Positions 8,921 to 18,255 of a stretch of 64,000 nucleotides of DNA are shown one piece after another. Each line of letters opens with the position of its first letter. Position 1 is the stretch's first letter. The notes under the pieces are model-generated. The model searched no databases and was not told the origin of the DNA. It saw only the letters and a program-made list of their open reading frames with translations. A program made the position numbers and the translations under genes. The stretch spans positions 124,001-188,000 of the forward strand of contig NZ_JBPZGY010000008.1 in assembly GCF_051857535.1 (NCBI RefSeq), given 5' to 3'. Origin of the DNA: Roseateles_B sp051857535 (lineage in GTDB: Bacteria > Pseudomonadota > Gammaproteobacteria > Burkholderiales > Burkholderiaceae_C).

Positions 8921-10594
8921 ATGTCCTCGGTCCTCACCGGAAGCGCCCGCCCGCTGGGCGACACCCCACCCAGCTTCCTCGACAAGGAACGCATCATCGC
9001 CCCGCCAGGCTTCAACCGCTGGCTGGTACCGCCTGCGGCCCTGGCCATCCACCTGTGCATCGGCATGGCCTACGGCTTCTCGGTGTTCTGGCTGCCGCTG
9101 TCCAAGGCGCTGGGCATCAAGGAGGCGGTGAAGTGCGGCCCCGAGATCGGCTTCTGGCAGGAGCTCTTCGTCACCAGCTGCGACTGGAAGGTCTCGACCC
9201 TGGGCTGGATGTACACCCTCTTCTTCGTGCTGCTGGGCAGCTCGGCCGCGATCTGGGGCGGCTGGCTGGAGCGCGCCGGCCCGCGCAAGGCGGGCGTGGT
9301 GAGCGCCGTCTGCTGGTGCGGCGGCATGCTGATCTCCGCCCTGGGCGTGCACCTGCACCAGTTCTGGCTGATGCTGCTGGGCTCGGGCGTGATCGGCGGC
9401 ATCGGGCTGGGCCTGGGCTATATCTCGCCGGTCTCGACCCTGATCAAGTGGTTCCCCGACCGCCGCGGCATGGCCACGGGCATGGCCATCATGGGCTTCG
9501 GCGGCGGCGCCATGATCGGCTCGCCCCTGGCGGCCGAGCTGATGAAGGCCTTCGCCACCCCGACGGATGTGGGCGTGGCCTCGACCTTCATCGTGATGGC
9601 CCTGGTGTATTTCGTCTTCATGATGGGCGGAGCGCTGTCCTACCGCGTGCCGGCCTCCGGCTGGAAGCCCGCGGGCTGGACCCCGCCCGCCGCGCAGACG
9701 GGCAATGCCATGATCACCCAGCGCCATGTGCACGTGAAGAAGGTCTGGGGCATCCCGCAGTTCTGGCTGGTGTGGATGGTGCTGTGCATGAATGTGTCGG
9801 CCGGCATCGGCGTGATCGGCATGGCCAGCCCCATGCTGCAGGAGGTCTTCGGCGGCGCGCTGATCGGCATCCCGCAAAAGTTCGGCGAGCTGGACAAGGC
9901 CCAGCTGGCCGCCATCGCCACCGTGGCCGCGGGCTTCACGGCGCTGCTCTCGCTCTTCAACATCGGCGGCCGCTTCTTCTGGGCCAGCCTCTCCGACAAG
10001 CTCGGCCGCAAGCTCACCTACGTGGTCTTCTTCGTGCTGGGCGGACTGCTCTACGCCAGCGTGCCGGGCAGCGCCGCGGCGGGCTCCAAGCTGCTCTTCG
10101 TGGCGGCCTTCTGCGTGATCCTGTCCATGTACGGCGGCGGCTTCGCCACGGTGCCAGCCTACCTGGCCGACCTCTTCGGCACCCAGATGGTGGGCGCCAT
10201 CCACGGCCGTCTGCTGACGGCCTGGGCCACGGCCGGCATCCTGGGCCCGGTGGTGGTGAACTACATGCGCGACTACCAGCTCGGGCTGGGCATCCCGCGC
10301 GAGCAGGTCTACAACCAGACCATGTTCATCCTGGTGGGCATGCTGGTGATCGGCCTCGTCTGCAATCTGCTGGTGCGCCCGGTGGCCGACAAGCACTTCA
10401 TGAGCGACGCCGAGCTGGCCGAGGAAAAGCGCCTGGCGCACGAGCGTGCCGCGGCGGCCGAGCTGGGTCCGGGCACCATGACCTTTCGCAGCACCTCGCC
10501 GCTGTGGGTGGCGATGGCCTGGGCCGCCGTGGGGCTCCCCCTGGCCTGGGGTGTCTACAAGACCGTGCTGAGCGTCATGAAGTTCTTTGCCTGA
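8921..10594 (+). CDS. OxlT-type MFS transporter (oxalate/formate family)
   Basis: Major facilitator carrier of 557 aa with about 12 membrane segments in two halves. The family motif A region appears as WFPDRRGMATGMAIMGFGGG in the first half, and SLSDKLGRK follows in the second half; a loop with cysteines (CGPE, SCDW) lies between early helices as in OxlT-like proteins. The ATG at 8921 is six bases after AGGAG (8910-8914); the ATG at 8917 is too close to it. The neighbouring formate dehydrogenase suggests transport of formate or a small carboxylate. No oxalyl-CoA genes are in the window, so oxalate use is unsupported. A strong hairpin follows directly after the stop. Confidence 0.85.
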   Translation: MSSVLTGSARPLGDTPPSFLDKERIIAPPGFNRWLVPPAALAIHLCIGMAYGFSVFWLPLSKALGIKEAVKCGPEIGFWQELFVTSCDWKVSTLGWMYTLFFVLLGSSAAIWGGWLERAGPRKAGVVSAVCWCGGMLISALGVHLHQFWLMLLGSGVIGGIGLGLGYISPVSTLIKWFPDRRGMATGMAIMGFGGGAMIGSPLAAELMKAFATPTDVGVASTFIVMALVYFVFMMGGALSYRVPASGWKPAGWTPPAAQTGNAMITQRHVHVKKVWGIPQFWLVWMVLCMNVSAGIGVIGMASPMLQEVFGGALIGIPQKFGELDKAQLAAIATVAAGFTALLSLFNIGGRFFWASLSDKLGRKLTYVVFFVLGGLLYASVPGSAAAGSKLLFVAAFCVILSMYGGGFATVPAYLADLFGTQMVGAIHGRLLTAWATAGILGPVVVNYMRDYQLGLGIPREQVYNQTMFILVGMLVIGLVCNLLVRPVADKHFMSDAELAEEKRLAHERAAAAELGPGTMTFRSTSPLWVAMAWAAVGLPLAWGVYKTVLSVMKFFA

Positions 10595-10598
10595 TCCC

Positions 10599-10635
10599 GC
10601 CACGGCCGCCCTCCGAGCTGTAGGGCGGCCGTGGC
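10599..10635 (+). terminator. 14-bp stem hairpin between MFS gene and fdsG
   Basis: A perfect inverted repeat (left arm 10599-10612, right arm 10622-10635, nine-base loop) begins four bases after the MFS stop codon. It has no following T-run, so it may be a weak terminator, an mRNA 3' stabiliser, or an attenuator before the fds genes, which start 68 bp later. Confidence 0.5.
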
Positions 10636-10703
10636 CAGGGCCGCCCCCAACGGGGACAATGCGCAGCAAGGCTGCCCCTGCAGCACCATTCCCGAGTTCC
10701 GCC

Positions 10704-11168
10704 ATGGACCAACAGACCAACAACTCCCTCGCCGCCGTGCTGACGGCTCATCCGCCGGCCCCAGGCGCCCTGCTGCCCCTGCTGCATGCGCTGCAGGATG
10801 CCCTGGGCCATGTGCCGCCCGAGGCCGTGCCCGTCATCGCCGAGCACCTGAACCTCTCGCGTGCCGAAGTCCATGGCGTGATCAGCTATTACCACTTCTT
10901 CCGCCAACAGCCGCCGGGCCGCACGGTGCTGCAGGTCTGCCGCGCCGAGGCCTGCCAGTCGCGCGGGGCCCAGGCCCTGTTGGCCCATGCTGAAGCGCGC
11001 CTGGGCTGCACGGCGCACAGCACCCGGGCCGACGGCGCAGTGACGCTGGAGCCCGTCTACTGCCTGGGCCTGTGCGCGTCCTCGCCGGCCCTGATGCTCA
11101 ACGACCGCCTGCATGCGCGCATGAACGCAGCCAGGCTGGACGCCCTGCTTGAGAAGGAGGGCCTCTGA
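10704..11168 (+). CDS. fdsG: NAD-dependent formate dehydrogenase gamma subunit
   Basis: Small iron-sulfur subunit (154 aa) of the soluble, molybdenum-containing NAD+-dependent formate dehydrogenase; it is homologous to NuoE and carries one [2Fe-2S] cluster in electron transfer from the catalytic subunit towards FMN. The four ligands are visible as CRAEAC and, later, CLGLC. The ATG at 10704 is preferred because upstream in-frame codons read low-complexity sequence through the intergenic hairpin. The stop shares a base with the fdsB start. A GACAAT -10-like element lies at 10655-10660. The fds order here is G-B-A-C-D, as in Cupriavidus necator. Confidence 0.93.
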   Translation: MDQQTNNSLAAVLTAHPPAPGALLPLLHALQDALGHVPPEAVPVIAEHLNLSRAEVHGVISYYHFFRQQPPGRTVLQVCRAEACQSRGAQALLAHAEARLGCTAHSTRADGAVTLEPVYCLGLCASSPALMLNDRLHARMNAARLDALLEKEGL

Positions 11169-12745
11169 TGTCCGCCGTGAAAGTCTTCGTCCCCCGGGAC
11201 TCCGCCGCGCTCGCCGTCGGCGCCGATGAGGTCGCCGCTGCACTGATCGCCGAATGCCAGTGCCGCGGCCTCGCCATCGAGCTGATCCGCAACGGCTCGC
11301 GCGGCCTGCTGTGGCTGGAGACGCTGGTCGAGGTCGAGACCCCCCAAGGCCGCGTGGCCTATGGGCCGGTCGAGGCAGCCGATGTCCCCGCCCTGCTCGA
11401 CGCCGGCCTGCTGAGCGGCGGTGCGCACCCGCTGTGCCACGGCCTCACCGAGCAGATCCCCTACCTCGCCCGCCAGGAGCGCCTGAGCTTGCGCCGCATC
11501 GGCGTGACGGACCCGCTCTCCCTGGCCGACTACGAGGCCCACGAGGGCTGGGCCGGCCTGCGAAAGGCGCTGGCGCTCGACGGCGCCGGCATCGTCGCCG
11601 AAATCACCCACTCGGGCCTGCGCGGCCGCGGCGGTGCGGCCTTCCCGGCCGGCATCAAGTGGAAGACGGTGCTGCAGACCGAAGCCCGGCAGAAGTACAT
11701 CGTCTGCAACGCCGACGAAGGCGACTCCGGCACCTTCGCCGACCGCATGGTCATGGAAGGCGACCCCTACATGCTGATCGAGGGCATGGCCATCGCCGGC
11801 CTGGCGGTGGGCGCTGATCGCGGCTACATCTATGTCCGCTCGGAGTACCCGCACTCGATCGCCGTGCTGAACGAGGCCATCGCCCGCGCCACGGCCACCG
11901 GCTTCCTCGGCACGGACCTGCTGGGTTCGGGCCGTGCCTTCCATCTGGAGGTGCGCAAGGGCGCCGGCTCCTATGTCTGCGGCGAGGAAACCGCGCTGCT
12001 GGAGAGCCTCGAAGGCAAGCGCGGCGTGGTGCGCGCCAAGCCGCCGTTGCCCGCCATTCAAGGCCTGTTCGGCCAGCCCACCGTCATCAACAACGTGCTG
12101 ACCTTCGCCGCCGCGCCGCTGATCCTGGCCCGCGGCGCGCAGTGCTACCGCGACCACGGCGTGGGCCGCTCGCACGGCACGCTGCCCTTCCAGCTGGCCG
12201 GCAACATCCGGCACGGCGGCCTCGTGGAGAAGGCTTTCGGCCTGACGCTGCGCGAGCTGCTCTACAGCTTCGGTGGCGGCACGGCCAGCGGCCGCCCGAT
12301 CAAGGCGGTGCAGGTGGGCGGCCCGCTGGGCGCCTACGTGCCTGAATCGCAATGGGATGTGCCGCTGGACTACGAAGCCTATGCCGCCATGGGCGCGGTG
12401 CTGGGCCACGGCGGCATCGTCGTGCATGACGACACGGCGGACCTCTCGCAGCTGGCACGCTATGCCATGGAGTTCTGCGCCATCGAGTCCTGCGGCAAGT
12501 GCACGCCCTGCCGCATCGGCTCCACGCGAGGCGTCGAGGTGATCGACCGCCTGCGCGCCGACCAGAACCGCGAGCAGCAGGTCGTGCTGCTGCGTGATCT
12601 CTGCGACACCATGCTGCACGGCTCGCTGTGCGCCATGGGCGGCATGACGCCTTACCCGGTGCTCTCCGCCCTCAACCACTACCCGCAGGACTTCGGCCTG
12701 AAGAGCGAGCAGCCGTCCGTTCAAACGTCGGCACAGGAGGCATGA
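11168..12745 (+). CDS. fdsB: NAD-dependent formate dehydrogenase beta subunit
   Basis: NuoF-like diaphorase subunit of 525 aa that reduces NAD+ with electrons from formate. It has an N-terminal thioredoxin-like region (about residues 1-110), then the NADH/FMN-binding core with GLRGRGGAAFPAGIKW and CNADEGDSGTFADR, and a C-terminal [4Fe-4S] motif (ESCGKCTPCRIG). A clear Shine-Dalgarno (GAAGGAGG) lies before the start, inside the end of fdsG. It overlaps fdsG by one base and ends just before fdsA, consistent with equal expression of the subunits. Confidence 0.94.
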   Translation: MSAVKVFVPRDSAALAVGADEVAAALIAECQCRGLAIELIRNGSRGLLWLETLVEVETPQGRVAYGPVEAADVPALLDAGLLSGGAHPLCHGLTEQIPYLARQERLSLRRIGVTDPLSLADYEAHEGWAGLRKALALDGAGIVAEITHSGLRGRGGAAFPAGIKWKTVLQTEARQKYIVCNADEGDSGTFADRMVMEGDPYMLIEGMAIAGLAVGADRGYIYVRSEYPHSIAVLNEAIARATATGFLGTDLLGSGRAFHLEVRKGAGSYVCGEETALLESLEGKRGVVRAKPPLPAIQGLFGQPTVINNVLTFAAAPLILARGAQCYRDHGVGRSHGTLPFQLAGNIRHGGLVEKAFGLTLRELLYSFGGGTASGRPIKAVQVGGPLGAYVPESQWDVPLDYEAYAAMGAVLGHGGIVVHDDTADLSQLARYAMEFCAIESCGKCTPCRIGSTRGVEVIDRLRADQNREQQVVLLRDLCDTMLHGSLCAMGGMTPYPVLSALNHYPQDFGLKSEQPSVQTSAQEA

Positions 12746-12747
12746 CC

Positions 12748-15630
12748 ATGAACACCCCCGAAATCGACTACGGCACGCCCCGCCGCGAATCCGAACGCGA
12801 AGTCACGCTGGAAATCGACGGCCAGACCGTCACCGTGCCCACCGGCACCTCGCTGATGCGCGCGGCCGCCGAGGCGGGCGTCATGGTGCCCAAGCTCTGC
12901 GCCACCGACAGCCTGGAGCCTTTCGGCTCCTGCCGGCTGTGCCTTGTGGAAATCGACGGCCGCAAGGGCTTCCCCGCCAGCTGTACCACGCCCGCCGAGG
13001 CCGGCATGAAGGTAAAGACGCAAAGCCCCAAGCTGCAGCAGCTGCGCAAGGGTGTGATGGAGCTCTACATCTCCGACCACCCCCTGGACTGCCTCACCTG
13101 CAGCGCCAACGGCAACTGCGAACTGCAGACCCAGGCCGGCGTGGTGGGCCTGCGCGAGGTGCGCTACGGCGTCGGCGAGAAGGCAGGCGCACATCATTGC
13201 GACCTGCCCAAGGACGAATCCAACCCCTACTTCACCTTCGACTCCAGCAAGTGCATCGTCTGCAACCGGTGCGTGCGTGCCTGCGAGGAAACGCAAGGGA
13301 CTTTCGCCCTGACGATCAGCGGTCGCGGCTTCGAGTCCCGCGTCTCGCCGGGCCAGGACCAGCCCTTCATGGAGTCCGAGTGCGTGAGCTGCGGCGCCTG
13401 CGTGCAGGCCTGCCCCACGGCCACGCTGCGGGAAAAAACCGTCATCCAGATCGGCCAGCCCGAGCACAGCGTCATCACCACCTGCGCCTACTGCGGCGTG
13501 GGCTGCGCCTTCAAGGCCGAGATGAAGGGCAGCCAGGTCGTGCGCATGGTGCCCTGGAAGGACGGCAAGGCCAACGAGGGCCACAGCTGCATCAAGGGCC
13601 GCTTCGCCTGGGGCTATGCCACGCACCCGGACCGCATCACCAAGCCCATGATCCGCGCCAGCATCCAGGATCCGTGGCAGGAGGTGAGCTGGGAGGTGGC
13701 GCTCTCGCACGCCGCCAGCGAGTTCCGCCGCATCCAGGACAAGCACGGCCGGGACTCCATCGGCGGCATCACCTCCTCGCGCTGCACCAACGAGGAGACC
13801 TACCTCGTGCAGAAGCTGGTGCGCGCCGCCTTCGGCAACAACAACGTCGACACCTGCGCCCGCGTCTGCCATTCACCCACCGGCTACGGCCTGGGCCAGA
13901 CCCTGGGCACCTCGGCCGGCACGCAGACCTTCAAGTCCGTCGAGAAGGCCGATGTGGTGATGGTCATCGGCGCCAACCCTAGCGAGGCCCACCCCGTCTT
14001 CAGCTCGCGCCTGAAGAAGCGGCTGCGCGAGGGCGCGAAGCTGATCGTCGTGGACCCGCGCCGCATCGACCTCGTCAGGAGCCCGCACATCCAGGCCGCG
14101 CACCACCTGCAGCTCAGGCCCGGCACCAATGTGGCGGTGATCAGCGCCATGGCGCACGTGATCGTCACCGAGGGCCTGGTCAACGAGGCCTATGTGGCCG
14201 AGCGCTGCGACCCCAGGAGCTTCGCCCAGTGGCGCGACTTCGCGGCCCGCCCCGAGAACTCGCCCGAGGCGCTGGAGGCCGCCAGCGGCGTGCCGGCGGC
14301 CGAGCTGCGCGCCGCGGCCCGGCTCTACGCCATGGGCGGCAATGCGGCCATCTACTACGGCCTGGGCGTGACCGAGCACAGCCAGGGCTCGACCATGGTC
14401 ATGGGCATCGCCAATCTCGCCATGGCCACCGGCAATGTGGGCCGCGAGGGTGTGGGCGTGAACCCGCTGCGCGGCCAGAACAATGTGCAGGGCAGCTGCG
14501 ACATGGGCAGCTTCCCCCACGAGTTGCCGGGCTACCGCCACATCAGCGACAGCACCGTGCGCGGCCAGTTCGAGGCCGCCTGGGGCGTGACGCTCAACCC
14601 CGAGCCGGGCCTGCGTATTCCCAACATGCTCGATGCCGCGCTCGCGGGCAGCTTCAAGGGCCTGTACTGCGAGGGCGAGGACATCGTGCAGTCCGACCCC
14701 AACACCCAGCATGTGGCCGCTGCCCTGATGGCCATGGAATGCGTGGTGGTGCAGGACATCTTCCTCAACGAGACCGCCAAGTACGCGCATGTGTTCCTGC
14801 CCGGCTCCAGCTTCCTGGAAAAGGACGGCACCTTCACCAACGCCGAGCGCCGCATCAGCCGCGTGCGCAAGGTCATGCCGCCGCTGGGTGGCTATGCGGA
14901 CTGGGAGGTCACGCAGAAGCTGGCCCAAGCCCTGGGCTACCCCATGAACTACGCGAACCCCGAGGAGATCATGCGCGAGATCGCCGCGCTGACCCCGACC
15001 TTCGCCGGGGTCAGCTACGAGAAGATCGAGCGCCTGGGCAGTGTGCAGTGGCCCTGCAATGACAGCACCGAGGAAGCCGGCACCTCCATCATGCACGTGG
15101 GCAAGTTCGTGCGCGGCAAGGGCCGCTTCATCATCACCCAATACGTGCCCACGGACGAGAAGGTGACGCGCAAATTCCCCCTGCTGCTGACCACCGGCCG
15201 CATCCTGAGCCAGTACAACGTGGGCGCCCAGACGCGCCGCACCGAGAACAACCAGTGGCACAGCGAGGACGTGCTGGAGATCCACCCACACGATGCCGAG
15301 GAGCGTGGCATCACCGCGGGCGACTGGGTGGGCATCCACAGCCGCGCGGGCGAGACCGTGCTGCGCGCCACCATCACCGAGCGGGTGCAGCCGGGCGTGG
15401 TCTACACGACCTTCCACTTCCCCGAGTCCGGCGCCAACGTCATCACCACCGACAACTCCGACTGGGCCACCAACTGCCCCGAGTACAAGGTGACAGCCGT
15501 GCAGGTGACGAAGGTGATGCAGGCTGAAGCCCTCTCGCCCTGGCAGCAGGAGTTCAGCCGCTTCGACGCCCTGCAGCAGGAGCTGCTGCATGCCGCGCAG
15601 CAGGCCGAGGTCGTGCATGGCGGCAAGTGA
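12748..15630 (+). CDS. fdsA: NAD-dependent formate dehydrogenase alpha (catalytic) subunit
   Basis: Catalytic molybdenum subunit (960 aa, matching the family length of about 960), oxidising formate to CO2 at a bis-MGD centre in the cytoplasm. Order of domains: N-terminal NuoG-like [2Fe-2S] ferredoxin with CRLCLVE, a His/Cys [4Fe-4S] region (HPLDCLTC), two ferredoxin clusters (CIVCNRCVRAC and CVSCGACVQAC), then the molybdopterin domain starting with CAYCGVGC. The metal ligand is cysteine 374 in ARVCHSPT, not selenocysteine. The start at 12748 has CAGGAGG at good spacing; the ATG at 12742 lies two bases from it. Needs FdsC and MGD made by MoaA and MobA, both encoded downstream. Confidence 0.96.
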   Translation: MNTPEIDYGTPRRESEREVTLEIDGQTVTVPTGTSLMRAAAEAGVMVPKLCATDSLEPFGSCRLCLVEIDGRKGFPASCTTPAEAGMKVKTQSPKLQQLRKGVMELYISDHPLDCLTCSANGNCELQTQAGVVGLREVRYGVGEKAGAHHCDLPKDESNPYFTFDSSKCIVCNRCVRACEETQGTFALTISGRGFESRVSPGQDQPFMESECVSCGACVQACPTATLREKTVIQIGQPEHSVITTCAYCGVGCAFKAEMKGSQVVRMVPWKDGKANEGHSCIKGRFAWGYATHPDRITKPMIRASIQDPWQEVSWEVALSHAASEFRRIQDKHGRDSIGGITSSRCTNEETYLVQKLVRAAFGNNNVDTCARVCHSPTGYGLGQTLGTSAGTQTFKSVEKADVVMVIGANPSEAHPVFSSRLKKRLREGAKLIVVDPRRIDLVRSPHIQAAHHLQLRPGTNVAVISAMAHVIVTEGLVNEAYVAERCDPRSFAQWRDFAARPENSPEALEAASGVPAAELRAAARLYAMGGNAAIYYGLGVTEHSQGSTMVMGIANLAMATGNVGREGVGVNPLRGQNNVQGSCDMGSFPHELPGYRHISDSTVRGQFEAAWGVTLNPEPGLRIPNMLDAALAGSFKGLYCEGEDIVQSDPNTQHVAAALMAMECVVVQDIFLNETAKYAHVFLPGSSFLEKDGTFTNAERRISRVRKVMPPLGGYADWEVTQKLAQALGYPMNYANPEEIMREIAALTPTFAGVSYEKIERLGSVQWPCNDSTEEAGTSIMHVGKFVRGKGRFIITQYVPTDEKVTRKFPLLLTTGRILSQYNVGAQTRRTENNQWHSEDVLEIHPHDAEERGITAGDWVGIHSRAGETVLRATITERVQPGVVYTTFHFPESGANVITTDNSDWATNCPEYKVTAVQVTKVMQAEALSPWQQEFSRFDALQQELLHAAQQAEVVHGGK

Positions 15631-15637
15631 GTCCGTG

Positions 15638-16501
15638 ATGAAGCGCCCTCCCTTGCCACCCGCCGACTTCTGCGAAGGCGCCCGCGCCCTGCCGGTGCGC
15701 CGCGTGCGCGGCGGCCACAGCGCGGAGCTGCTGGACTGGGTGGCGGACGAAGTGCCGGTGGCGCTGGAGTACAACGGCGTCAGCCATGCCGTGATGCTGG
15801 CCACGCCGCTGGACCTGGAGGACTTCGCGCTGGGCTTCTCGCTCAGCGAGGGCCTGCTGCAGAGCCCGGACGAACTCTACGGCGTGGAAGAGGCGCCCGG
15901 CCCGCAAGGCATCACCCTGAAGCTGGAGATCGCCAGCGGCGCCTTCGCCCGGCTGAAGGAGCGCCGCCGCACCCTGGCCGGCCGCACCGGCTGCGGCCTG
16001 TGCGGCACGGAGAGCCTGGCGCATGTGGCGCGTGACCTGCCGGAGCTGCCGGCCTCGGAGGGTCAGGTCTTGCGCCGCGAGGCCATTGCCCATGCCATGA
16101 GCCAGTTCTGCGAGCAGCAGACCCTGCAGCAGGCGACCGGCGCCGTGCATGCCGCGGCCTGGTGCTCGGCGGACGGCGAGTTGCGCTGGCTGCGCGAGGA
16201 CGTGGGCCGCCACAACGCCCTGGACAAGCTCATCGGTGCCCTGGCCCGCAGCGGCGTGAAGGCCAGCGAGGGCTTCATCGCCGTGACCAGCCGTGCCAGC
16301 TTTGAAATGGTGCAGAAGACCGCCATAGCCGGCGTGCCCCTGCTGGCGGCCGTTTCCGCGCCCACCAGCTTTGCTGTGACGACCGCCACCCAGGCGGGCA
16401 TGACGCTCGTCGGCTTCGCCCGCGGGCAAGACCTGGTGGTCTACTGCCACCCCGAGCGCCTGGACCTGGACGCACAGGGCGCCGGTGCCACGCCTCACTG
16501 A
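15638..16501 (+). CDS. fdsC: Formate dehydrogenase accessory protein FdsC/FdhD
   Basis: FdhD-family accessory protein (287 aa from ATG 15638). FdhD passes sulfur from a cysteine desulfurase to the molybdenum cofactor, and FdsC of related enzymes binds bis-MGD and helps insert it into FdsA. The functional CxxC is present as TGCGLCGTE (C119, C122), with EDVGRHNALDKLIGAL later. An alternative start at 15617 would overlap fdsA by 14 bp; neither has a strong Shine-Dalgarno. An exact copy of the recurring 12-mer, in reverse orientation, lies inside the gene at 16060-16071 and encodes EGQVLR. Confidence 0.9.
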   Translation: MKRPPLPPADFCEGARALPVRRVRGGHSAELLDWVADEVPVALEYNGVSHAVMLATPLDLEDFALGFSLSEGLLQSPDELYGVEEAPGPQGITLKLEIASGAFARLKERRRTLAGRTGCGLCGTESLAHVARDLPELPASEGQVLRREAIAHAMSQFCEQQTLQQATGAVHAAAWCSADGELRWLREDVGRHNALDKLIGALARSGVKASEGFIAVTSRASFEMVQKTAIAGVPLLAAVSAPTSFAVTTATQAGMTLVGFARGQDLVVYCHPERLDLDAQGAGATPH

Positions 16502-16520
16502 ACACGCATCCCGACACATC

Positions 16521-16751
16521 ATGGAAATCGCCAAACTCGTCCGCATGGCCAACCAGATCGGCACCTTCTTCCAGGCCATGCCCGACCACGCCGAGGCCCT
16601 CGACGGCATCGCCCAGCACCTCCAGAAGTTCTGGGAGCCCCGCATGCGCCGCGAGTTCCTCGGCGCGCTGGAGGCGGGGCATGAGGAGATGGCGGCCCTG
16701 CTGCCCATCGTGAGAGAGGCTGTGCAGAGCCGGCGGGCGGCGCTGGGCTGA
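16521..16751 (+). CDS. fdsD: Formate dehydrogenase delta subunit FdsD
   Basis: Small protein of 76 aa matching the FdsD family, found at the end of fds operons in Cupriavidus and Rhodobacter. It is part of the mature enzyme or needed for its assembly; the exact role is unclear. Typical features are the N-terminal LVRMANQIGTFFQAMP segment and the KFWEPRMRREFL core. Start 16521 follows fdsC by 19 bp. It closes the fds gene run. Confidence 0.88.
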   Translation: MEIAKLVRMANQIGTFFQAMPDHAEALDGIAQHLQKFWEPRMRREFLGALEAGHEEMAALLPIVREAVQSRRAALG

Positions 16752-16765
16752 GCCCCCAACGCATG

Positions 16766-16788
16766 CAGCGGCACGCCGGCTGCCGCTG
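16766..16788 (+). terminator. Hairpin after fdsD
   Basis: An 8-bp perfect inverted repeat (CAGCGGCA at 16766-16773 and TGCCGCTG at 16781-16788) 14 bp after the fdsD stop. There is no T-run, so intrinsic termination is uncertain, but the place fits the end of the fds transcript. Confidence 0.35.
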
Positions 16789-16848
16789 GCCCCGGTGCTT
16801 GCCGCAAGGGGGCGTCCGGCGTCTACACGCCCGCCGCAGGGAGTGCAG

Positions 16849-18183
16849 ATGAAGAAGACAGACTGGAACACCGCAGGGGTGGCCGGACTGGCCCTGTGCC
16901 TGGCGGCCGGACTCGGGTATCGCCTGATGACCGCGCCGGTGCCTGCGGAGGCCGCCCCCGAAACCCACACCCGCGCCGCAGCCGCTGGCCCCGCCTCCGC
17001 CCCGCAAAGGGTCGTGCCAGCCGCGCCCCTGCCCGCCTCCATGGCGTCGTCCGTCAGCACCCGAGCGGCGGAGCCGGCAGCAGACGACCCCTTTTCCACC
17101 CTGTCTCCCCGCGCCCGGCGCATGGCCGCGGACTGGTGCAGCTATGGCGCCCGGGAAGCCATGAAGGACGAGGAACGAAAGGCCGCCGCTCAGGGCGACA
17201 CCGTCATGAGCGACGACGCGCCAGCGAGCGATGCCGAGCAGGTGCTGGACGCCGCCCGCGCGCACGTGCTGCGGCACTGGCTCCGGACGCTGCGCTCGCG
17301 CCGCGACCTGCGCTCACAGGCCATCGCCGACTACCTCGCCGGCGACACCCCCAGCCGCGCCCACCTGCAGGACCTGGCCCGGCGCAGCACCGATCCCATG
17401 GTGACGGCCCTGGCCCTGCAACGGCCTTGCAAGGCCGAGGGCTGCCGCACGGTCGACGCTGCCCAATGGGCCCGCCTGGAGCCCGACAACCTGGCCGCCT
17501 GGCTGGTCCAGGTGCAGGCGCCGTCGACGTCGCCGGAACAGCTCAGCTACCTGATCGAGCGCATGGGAAAGGACGCGAGCCGGCACGACGACTACCTGCC
17601 TGCCCTCCGCCAGGCACTGGCCGCGCTGGCCAGCACCGAGACGCCCGGCCTGGCCCAGAGCGTCGAGGTCGATCTGCTGTCCGGAACGGTGAGCGGATGG
17701 TCCCTGCAGCCGATGCGCCCGTTGATGGACCGGTGTCAGGCCGCAAGCCAGCAGCCGGTCACTGCCGCGCACTGCGCCCGTATCGCCCGGGTGATGTGGG
17801 ACAGCGCCTCTCTGATACCCCGCGGCCTGGCCCTGGGCCTGGCCCGCCGCGTGGTGCCGATGGGCCATGCCCAGCGCCCGGACTGGGAAGACCGGGCCTT
17901 GCGTTACGACGCGCTCCTGGCCGTGGAGACAGCCAGCGCAGGGGCGCTGGCGGAGCGCCTGGAACAGACGCCGGCCGAGCAGGTCTGTCAGATAGGCGCC
18001 ACCCTGCATGCCGAACTGCGTCGTCGCTACCGCCAGGGGGACTGGGCCTATGCCGAGGAGCGCCTGCCCAGCCTGGGTGAACCCCTGGAGGCGCTGGCCC
18101 GCAAGACCCGCCACGACCGCGGCGGACGCTCGCTGCTGGAGGAGCCCCCGCCCGCGAAGGCCGCCGCAGGAGCCAGCCGCTGA
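16849..18183 (+). CDS. Hypothetical exported or membrane-anchored protein
   Basis: Protein of 444 aa with one N-terminal hydrophobic segment (AGVAGLALCLAAGLGYRLM) followed by an Ala/Pro-rich linker and a long helical, charged body; it should face the periplasm. Four cysteines in the middle (PCKAEGC, RCQAA, HCARI) could form disulfides. The start at 16849 has CAGGGAG upstream, while the longer frame from 16795 does not. I do not recognise the family. It stands alone between fdsD and a small gene. Confidence 0.6.
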   Translation: MKKTDWNTAGVAGLALCLAAGLGYRLMTAPVPAEAAPETHTRAAAAGPASAPQRVVPAAPLPASMASSVSTRAAEPAADDPFSTLSPRARRMAADWCSYGAREAMKDEERKAAAQGDTVMSDDAPASDAEQVLDAARAHVLRHWLRTLRSRRDLRSQAIADYLAGDTPSRAHLQDLARRSTDPMVTALALQRPCKAEGCRTVDAAQWARLEPDNLAAWLVQVQAPSTSPEQLSYLIERMGKDASRHDDYLPALRQALAALASTETPGLAQSVEVDLLSGTVSGWSLQPMRPLMDRCQAASQQPVTAAHCARIARVMWDSASLIPRGLALGLARRVVPMGHAQRPDWEDRALRYDALLAVETASAGALAERLEQTPAEQVCQIGATLHAELRRRYRQGDWAYAEERLPSLGEPLEALARKTRHDRGGRSLLEEPPPAKAAAGASR

Positions 18184-18255
18184 GACCTGCAGCAGCCCTG
18201 GCAGGAACGGCTCAGGGCGGCGCATGGCCCTCGCGCTCGCGGCACAATGCCGCCC

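Noticed and set aside
13867..13869. Selenocysteine in formate dehydrogenase
   Set aside because: The catalytic codon is TGC (Cys 374), and there is no in-frame TGA in fdsA.
13873..15804. 643-codon open frame on the minus strand over fdsA
   Set aside because: His/Gly/Ala-rich shadow of fdsA; no motif and fdsA on the other strand is certain.
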